From Terriglobia bacterium (lineage in GTDB: Bacteria; Acidobacteriota; Terriglobia; Bryobacterales; Bryobacteraceae), in assembly GCA_025358575.1 (NCBI GenBank), contig JANYJA010000011.1, positions 1 to 36,663 of the forward strand: DNA of 36,663 bases, in the 5' to 3' direction. How positions within the stretch are numbered: position 1 is the stretch's first letter; every line of letters starts with the position of its first letter. Under the pieces are notes generated by a model. The model had not been told where the DNA came from. It saw nothing but the letters and a program-made list of their open reading frames with translations, and ran no database searches. Below are positions 32,212 through 36,663 of the stretch, piece after piece. Both the position numbers and the translations under genes were made by a program.

Positions 32212-33320
32212 TGGGCGCGGGAGATGGGCAGGTAATTGGCACCACTCAAATTGTGGATCACGGGCCAGCGTCGCGAAAATGGAATTTAGTGATTCTGTCG
32301 GAGGGCTACCGGCAGGCCGAGTTGGCGAAGTTCCACAGCGATTGCGCGAGCTTCGTGAGCACGATGTTTGCCACGCCGCCATACGACGAGCTGTGGTGCG
32401 GCATCAACGTTTACCGAATTGACGTGGCATCGACCGATAGCGGCGCCAAAGATCCGACGGCGTGCGGAGGCACGGGCGCGAATCCGAAAACTTATTTCGA
32501 TGGGTCGTTCTGTAATGGGGGAATTCAAAGAGCGCTGGAAGTGAATAATTTAGCGGTTCACATGGTTGTGAATGCGCAGATGCCACAGGCGCACATGATT
32601 ATGGTCATCGTGAACAGCAATGAATACGGCGGGACGGGGGGGGACATTGCCACTTTTTCTCTAGCGACGGGGGCGAGCGAGATCGGTTTGCATGAGATGG
32701 GACACACCGCATTCGGATTCGCGGACGAGTATGAATATTACGCGGGTTGCGGGTCGGGCGAGACGGGACACGACAAGTACACGGGAGCGGAGCCGGCGCA
32801 ACCGAATGTAACCGCGGATTCAAACCGGGCCACTAACAAGTGGCGCGACCTAGTGTCTTCCGCGACCCCGATGCCGACGACCATAAACAAGGACTGCTCG
32901 AAATGCGATCCGCAAGGCAACCCGTCGTCAGCCGAAACGGTGGGCGCGTATGAAGGCGCATATTACAACCATTGTGGCGCTTATCGCCCGCAGTTCAATT
33001 GCAGAATGCGGGCCCTGAATAATCCCTACTGTGCCATTTGCCAGCGCGTCATCCGGCAGACTCTTGCACCCTACATGGCCAGTTGGACCTGGGGCACCAA
33101 TACGATCGGCGCCGGGCAGACACAGCGCTGGTGGTTATCCTGGGGCGCCTATCCGGGACTCGAATGGGTGGGAGTGCAACCCGCGACGCCCGGGGCGGAA
33201 TTGGACTGGGACACACCCGGCATGCAGCAGAACGCGGATGGTTCGGCACTGTACTGGATCACAGTTCGCAACAACGGTTCGACCGCGGTGCAATTCCATT
33301 TTCGCGGAAACGCACTGTAG
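32211..33320 (+). CDS. M64-type zinc metallopeptidase with C-terminal WGTNT/QRWW module
   Basis: A 369-residue protein. Residues about 10-288 are an M64 (IgA-peptidase-like) metallopeptidase: the opening block KWNLVILSEGYRQAEL (23-38), FGINVYRIDV-like segment (CGINVYRIDVASTDSG), and the zinc site HEMGHTAFGFADEY (His161, Glu162, His165, with Asp172 as likely third ligand). Cysteines at 229, 232, 255, 264, 274 and 277 lie around a C-terminal CRMRALNNPYCAICQRVI block typical of the family. Residues 292-366 are a copy of the repeat module found twice in the 161-residue protein of the same unit. No signal peptide is seen, unusual for M64 peptidases, which generally act outside the cytoplasm. Target unknown. 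Confidence 0.87.
   Translation: MGAGDGQVIGTTQIVDHGPASRKWNLVILSEGYRQAELAKFHSDCASFVSTMFATPPYDELWCGINVYRIDVASTDSGAKDPTACGGTGANPKTYFDGSFCNGGIQRALEVNNLAVHMVVNAQMPQAHMIMVIVNSNEYGGTGGDIATFSLATGASEIGLHEMGHTAFGFADEYEYYAGCGSGETGHDKYTGAEPAQPNVTADSNRATNKWRDLVSSATPMPTTINKDCSKCDPQGNPSSAETVGAYEGAYYNHCGAYRPQFNCRMRALNNPYCAICQRVIRQTLAPYMASWTWGTNTIGAGQTQRWWLSWGAYPGLEWVGVQPATPGAELDWDTPGMQQNADGSALYWITVRNNGSTAVQFHFRGNAL
33084..33308 (+). repeat. WGTNT/QRWW module, copy 3 (M64 C-terminus)
   Basis: Third copy, residues 292-366 of the peptidase: WTWGTNT, GAGQTQRWWLSW, PGLEWVGVQP, ELDWD, QNADGS and FHFRG. Confidence 0.8.
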
Positions 33321-33836
33321 TCAGCGTGCCGAGTCCGCGAGACCGACTAGGGCAGCTCCGGCGATTACCCAAATCGGGTCTCGGCGCGTAAAGGCGAGTA
33401 CTCCGAAACTAACAACTGCAATCCCAATGAGCAGTGGACTTGTGAGCGCATCTTTCGCGAGAGGCACCAAGGCGGCCCCTATCAGGCCGGCGGCGGCCAT
33501 GATCACGGCTTGGATCGCGCTCTTCACCGCGCGGATCTCGGCGCGCTTGCCGAGGTACCTGATCATGGGAATGATCAGGAAGGCGGGGGTGATCATGGCG
33601 AGCCATCCGGCGACTGCGCCCGCCGGGCCCGCGACAAAGTAACCGACGCTGACTACATAAAGTCCAAGGGGCCCCGGAGTGGCGCGACCGGCGGCCATTG
33701 ATGCGTTGAGTTGTCGTTCGGTAAGAACGTGTCGCGTTTCGACGAGGTCGTGCTGGATCACCGGCAGCGAAGTAGCGCCGCTGAATGAAGTCAGCGTCGC
33801 TTTGACCAGAAACAGGTACAACAGAAACGGGTTCAT
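33321..33836 (-). CDS. Chromate transporter subunit (second CHR half)
   Basis: A 171-residue membrane protein of the short-chain ChrA family, with about five or six hydrophobic helices. N-terminal LVKATLTSFSGATSLPVIQHDLV is a variant of the CHR signature, and ATPGPLGLYVVSVGYFVAG follows as in chromate transporters. Two-gene CHR pairs form the equivalent of one long ChrA, exporting chromate; some members move other oxyanions. Its ATG overlaps the upstream partner's stop by 4 bases, and its own stop abuts the convergent M64 peptidase stop without a gap. Confidence 0.85.
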   Translation of the reverse strand: MNPFLLYLFLVKATLTSFSGATSLPVIQHDLVETRHVLTERQLNASMAAGRATPGPLGLYVVSVGYFVAGPAGAVAGWLAMITPAFLIIPMIRYLGKRAEIRAVKSAIQAVIMAAAGLIGAALVPLAKDALTSPLLIGIAVVSFGVLAFTRRDPIWVIAGAALVGLADSAR

Positions 33837-34366
33837 GCGTGCCAGACCGCGCCCGCCGCGGCGGCTAGCGCCAGTATTTGGATGGGCGTCATTTTTAGAC
33901 GCGCGGCAAGCAGGAAGGCGAGACAGGCGATCGTGGCTGTTTTTATGGTTCGAGCACGCAGGTGGGGTTTAAGCAGAAGGTACGCGCCCGCAGCCATGAT
34001 CCCGATGGCGCCGGCAACCACACCGGAGATCGCTGCGATGGCGAGACGGTGAGAAGTCCACGAATCATATCCGGCGGATAGCAGTGCAACGAAGATTGAA
34101 GTTGGCATGGAAACGGCGAGGACGGCGAGCAAAGCGCCCGGCCACTTCGCGAGATCCCAGCCACTACCCGCGCAGAGAGCCAGAACATTGGTTCCCGGAG
34201 TGATGCGAGCAAGGCTGTAGATGAGGCCGTAACGTTCGGATGTCATCCACTCGCGCTTCACCAATTCGGCTTGCAGGGCGGCCATAGTCGGGTCGCCGCC
34301 ACCGAACGTGAGATTGCCGATTTTCAGAAACAGCGAAGTGACGCTGCGAAGTGACGGCTGAGACAT
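33833..34366 (-). CDS. Chromate transporter subunit (first CHR half)
   Basis: A 177-residue CHR-family membrane protein. The signature FLKIGNLTFGGGDPTMAALQ (residues 12-31) and the RITPGTNVLALCAGSGWDLA segment are typical of ChrA. It is transcribed before, and translationally coupled (ATGA) to, the second half. The start is only 22 bases from the start of the divergent HlyD-type gene, so their promoters must overlap the coding ends or each other. Confidence 0.88.
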   Translation of the reverse strand: MSQPSLRSVTSLFLKIGNLTFGGGDPTMAALQAELVKREWMTSERYGLIYSLARITPGTNVLALCAGSGWDLAKWPGALLAVLAVSMPTSIFVALLSAGYDSWTSHRLAIAAISGVVAGAIGIMAAGAYLLLKPHLRARTIKTATIACLAFLLAARLKMTPIQILALAAAAGAVWHA

Positions 34367-34388
34367 TGCCGTAGAGTATCATCGGTCC

Positions 34389-35381
34389 ATGTCGGTACGA
34401 ACCACGGGCATGATTGTGTGCGCCATCATGTTTGCGGCTGTGGGTGCGATTTACTTCACGCACCGTCCGCAGCCCGTGGCAGCAAAGATGTCGAAGCCAG
34501 CGAAAGCGGCAGAGCCGCCGACCATCTTCACCTTTTCCGGGACGATTCGCGCACAACATACGGTGCCAGTCGGCGTGATGGTGAACGGGCAAATCGAATC
34601 GTTCATGGTGGATGCGGGGCAGGATGTCGTTGAAGGCCAGTTGTTGGCGCGTATCGGGAATCCGAGACTCGATGCCGCCCAGGAAAATGCGCGAAGGTCG
34701 CTGGACGCGGCACAAAACAAGGTGAATTCACTGGAGTCGGAAATCGTCACAGCACGGTTGGAAGCCTCACGGGCTCTAGCGGACGCGGCGCGGGTGAAGG
34801 ACCAGTTGGAACGCAATGCGAAGACGTACAAACATCAGGAGACTCTAAATGCACAGGGCGCGACGCCGCGTCTAGCATTTGAAAAGGCAATGCACGATTA
34901 CGAATCGTCGCAAGAGGAGGCGAAAAATCTTGATGAATTGACGCGGCAGCGCCAGAGACATGTCGAGACCGCGACCCGAGAGTTGGAAGCGGGTAAGCGG
35001 GATCTTTCTGAAAAGCAGCAGGAGTTCCAAGGTGCGCAAAGCGGTCTTGCCGCCGCCGATGTGCATGCCCCGGTTTCCGGTTTAGTAATTGCTCGAAAGG
35101 GTGCAGTGGGGCGAAAGATTACGCCGGACGAAGGCAAGGATCTGTTTCAAATCGCCGTGAATTTATCGATGCTCGAAGCGGCGTTCACCGTGGACGCGCA
35201 GACCGCGGCGCGTTTGCTTCCGGGGCAGACGGCGCGGGTTTCGGTGCCCGAGATGCAGATCGATTCAGTTCCAGCGACCCTCCGCGAAGTAAAGGCTGGG
35301 CAGGGGATTGCGGAATTTCTTAGCCCGATGCCAGCGCTTCGACCGGGCACAAATTGCAGCGTTCGCGTGCAGCTAAAATAG
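34389..35381 (+). CDS. HlyD-type membrane-fusion (efflux adaptor) protein
   Basis: A 330-residue periplasmic adaptor anchored by one N-terminal helix (MIVCAIMFAAVGAIYF). It has the usual order: first half of a lipoyl-like domain (GTIRAQHTVPVGVMVNGQIE... GQDVVEGQLLARI), a long coiled-coil hairpin (about residues 95-220, rich in Ala/Glu/Arg heptads), second lipoyl half (ADVHAPVSGLVIARKGAVG) and a beta-barrel (RLLPGQTARVSVPEMQ). Such proteins link an inner-membrane pump to an outer-membrane channel. No pump is adjacent in the window: the next gene is fumarase, 7 bases downstream. Substrate unknown. Confidence 0.87.
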   Translation: MSVRTTGMIVCAIMFAAVGAIYFTHRPQPVAAKMSKPAKAAEPPTIFTFSGTIRAQHTVPVGVMVNGQIESFMVDAGQDVVEGQLLARIGNPRLDAAQENARRSLDAAQNKVNSLESEIVTARLEASRALADAARVKDQLERNAKTYKHQETLNAQGATPRLAFEKAMHDYESSQEEAKNLDELTRQRQRHVETATRELEAGKRDLSEKQQEFQGAQSGLAAADVHAPVSGLVIARKGAVGRKITPDEGKDLFQIAVNLSMLEAAFTVDAQTAARLLPGQTARVSVPEMQIDSVPATLREVKAGQGIAEFLSPMPALRPGTNCSVRVQLK

Positions 35382-35388
35382 GGACGCG

Positions 35389-36240
35389 ATGCAATTTCTT
35401 AAGAGCAGCCTGGTGGAACTGATTACGCAGACATCCACGAATCTTCCGCCGGATGTGCGCGCGGCGATGAGTGCGGCGGGGCTGGGCGAGGCACCGAACA
35501 CGCAGGCGTCGCAGGCATTGAACATCATCTTTTCCAATATCGATATGGCAAAGGACGATGAAGGGCCGATCTGCCAGGACACGGGAATGCCGACGTTTGT
35601 GGTCCACACGCCGGTGGGCGTGAATCAGATTGCGATCCGGCGCGTGATTCGCGAAGCGGTGGCGGAGGCGACGCGGCTCGGCAAGCTGCGGCCAAACTCG
35701 GTCGATTCGCTCACCGGAAAAAATAGCGGCGACAACTTGGGTGAAGAGACGCCGGTGATTCATTTCGAGCAGTGGGAAGAGGATGATATCGAGGTGAAGC
35801 TGGTGCTGAAGGGCGGCGGCTGCGAAAACAAGAACATTCAGTATTCGTTGCCGTGCACGCTGGAGAATTTGGGCCGCGCCGATCGGAATTTGGATGGCGT
35901 GAGAAAGTGCTTGCTGCATGCGGTGTGGCAGGCGCAAGGGCAGGGCTGCGCCCCTGGAGCGCTGGGCGTGTGCATCGGGAGCGATCGCGCGCATGGGTAT
36001 GCGCTCGCGAAGGGCGAGTTATTCCGGACGCTAGGCGATGTGAATCCGAACCCGGAACTGGCAGCGCTCGAGGCCGATGTGATGCGTGAAGCGAACGAAC
36101 TGGGCGTGGGCCCGATGGGATTTGGCGGGCGTGTGTCGCTGATCGGGTGCAAGGTGATGGCCGCGAATCGGCTCCCTGCCAGCTTTTTCGTCTCCACGAG
36201 AGCCTCCGTGTCGAGCAGGGCGATCACGCGCGACACGTAG
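35389..36240 (+). CDS. Class I fumarate hydratase, alpha/N-terminal domain, with foreign tail
   Basis: The first about 269 residues are the 4Fe-4S fumarase alpha domain: ICQDTGMPTFVV (cluster Cys), GGGCENKN (cluster Cys), CAPGALGVCIGSDRAHGYAL (cluster Cys) and GPMGFGGRVSLIGCKV near the C-terminus, then NRLPASFFVS. Relatives continue with an aromatic segment (VAY.CWAFRR); here the frame instead runs into TRASVSSRAITRDT and a stop at 36238-36240. The switch is at about 36190-36196, where the sequence turns GC-richer and codes better on the other strand. The real fumarase gene is therefore only partly present and the last about 15 codons are not part of it. It reversibly hydrates fumarate to malate in the TCA cycle; a beta domain gene is expected downstream but is absent. 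Confidence 0.85.
   Translation: MQFLKSSLVELITQTSTNLPPDVRAAMSAAGLGEAPNTQASQALNIIFSNIDMAKDDEGPICQDTGMPTFVVHTPVGVNQIAIRRVIREAVAEATRLGKLRPNSVDSLTGKNSGDNLGEETPVIHFEQWEEDDIEVKLVLKGGGCENKNIQYSLPCTLENLGRADRNLDGVRKCLLHAVWQAQGQGCAPGALGVCIGSDRAHGYALAKGELFRTLGDVNPNPELAALEADVMREANELGVGPMGFGGRVSLIGCKVMAANRLPASFFVSTRASVSSRAITRDT
36181..36200. other. Probable chimeric junction
   Basis: To the left, the conserved fumarase ending (SFFVS, codons up to 36195) is intact. To the right, the same frame is meaningless while the minus strand codes for an unrelated protein. The change happens within about 20 bases. A misjoined assembly is the simplest explanation; a real insertion or rearrangement is possible. Confidence 0.7.
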
Positions 36241-36663
36241 CCGGCGTCGATCGTGGTCGCCAAGGCGATCTCGCGAACGCCGGGCGGCTGCTTTTGATCG
36301 ATCAGCGCCCGTACGATTCGACCGGCCTTCGCGCCTCGGAGCGAGCGCGCCGGCCTCTTTTCGCGGTCGGGGTCCTGCGCGGCCCCCTGGGTCTCGATGA
36401 ACAGGCCGGGGTTGCGCAGGGAGATCCGCACGTTGCCCGTGAGGTCGAGCCAACTCACCTCCCGCTCTCGGAGGCGTGCCCTCGTCGCTTCGCTCAGGTA
36501 GCGGGCCACCACGATCAACGGCGCGCGTTCGGTGAGGTCGCACGCGGCTTCGACCAAGGGCATCACGCCTTTCGGGTCGAGGCGCGACCGAGCCTGGATG
36601 GCGATCGGTCCCGTCCGGCGATCGGGCCCCGTCATTTTGGCGGTTGCGTCGATGGGGCTCGAC
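36190..36663 (-). CDS. Fragment of an actinobacterial-type winged-helix protein, cut at both ends
   Basis: The minus strand is open from the right edge to the junction. It reads IAIQARSRLDPKGVMPLVEA, APLIVVARYLSEATRARLRE, SWLDLTGNVRISLRNPGLFI, a basic linker (RPARSLRGAKAGRIVRALID) and a helix-turn-helix-like end (VREIALATTIDAGYVSRVIA). This order, an endonuclease-fold-like N-terminus with LDLTGN, then a winged helix with 'aGYVSRv', is common in uncharacterised high-GC actinobacterial proteins. The frame stays open upstream of the ATG at 36635 to the edge, so the N-terminus is probably missing. At the left it runs into fumarase antisense, which is not part of it. The GC-rich codon use differs from the rest of the window. 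Confidence 0.62.

Noticed and set aside
31000-33320. Reading the M64 unit as a toxin-immunity or phage-defence system
   Set aside because: No nuclease, NTPase, transmembrane effector or toxin domain is visible. The peptidase and shared module alone do not support it; kept only as an open unknown.
33321-34366. Frameshifted single chrA gene
   Set aside because: Two short CHR proteins overlapping by ATGA are a known natural arrangement, and each begins with its own signature.
35838-36180. Extension of the minus-strand winged-helix frame into fumarase
   Set aside because: Left of the junction the minus-strand residues lose protein character and the plus strand shows conserved fumarase motifs, so this part is chance read-through.
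1-36663. tRNA genes, CRISPR arrays, intact insertion sequences, prophage
   Set aside because: No cloverleaf with a T-loop, no regularly spaced direct repeats, no complete transposase with inverted repeats and no phage structural gene were seen on either strand.

Overview
The window looks like a chromosomal segment of an Acidobacteriota genome, most likely Bryobacterales (the 'Candidatus Solibacter'/Bryobacter lineage). Supporting signs are moderately high GC, a secreted protein with the Solibacter-type C-terminal domain (TIGR03437 family), an M14 peptidase with an amidotransferase-like tail, a fused ornithine-lipid-type acyltransferase, and very compact operons with many GTG/TTG starts. This placement is inferred from gene content; no 16S rRNA is present. 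No tRNA, rRNA, CRISPR array, intact insertion sequence or prophage was seen.

Layout. 1-2490 (minus): acyl-CoA desaturase cut by the window edge, a TIGR03437 protein and a secreted mutarotase-fold protein. 2504-4885 (plus): two-gene ABC exporter. 4901-6139: secreted RNase T2 and a divergent GNAT. 6242-9699 (minus): aminotransferase and M14 peptidase pair. 9735-11822 (plus): galT and an exported helical-repeat protein. 11803-13575 (minus): two-domain acyltransferase resembling OlsF. 13640-18520 (plus): tightly overlapping larC-metG-tatD-polyprenyl synthase operon. 18522-20625 (minus): cell-wall pair of AMIN/amidase and lytic transglycosylase. 20680-22041 (plus): mobA and an MlaF-like ATPase. 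22042-22835: the only long gap, holding a decayed ISNCY-type transposase fragment and perhaps a second gene remnant. 22836-26654: translation operon rplM-rpsI-rpsB-tsf-pyrH-frr. 26786-27344: decayed two-domain VOC (glyoxalase-fold) pseudogene. 27341-29037: esterase and FGE-like protein. 29114-30897: split transketolase. 31000-33320: an unusual four-gene unit. 33321-34366 (minus): split chromate transporter. 34389-35381: HlyD-type adaptor. 35389 onward: class I fumarase alpha domain.

The most novel unit is 31000-33320. It encodes a protein made only of two copies of an aromatic-rich repeat of about 75 residues (WxWGTNT...GQTQRWWLSW...YHFRG), two small uncharacterised proteins, and an M64-type zinc peptidase that carries a third copy of the same repeat at its C-terminus. 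None of the four has a recognisable Sec signal peptide. The shared domain and translational coupling suggest that the repeat protein and the peptidase recognise the same target or each other. I do not recognise the repeat as a known family.

The right end (about 36190-36663) does not belong with the rest. The fumarase reading frame is cut just after its conserved NRLPASFFVS segment, and the remaining sequence is GC-richer and encodes, on the other strand, a fragment of an actinobacterial-looking winged-helix protein. A chimeric assembly join is the simplest explanation.
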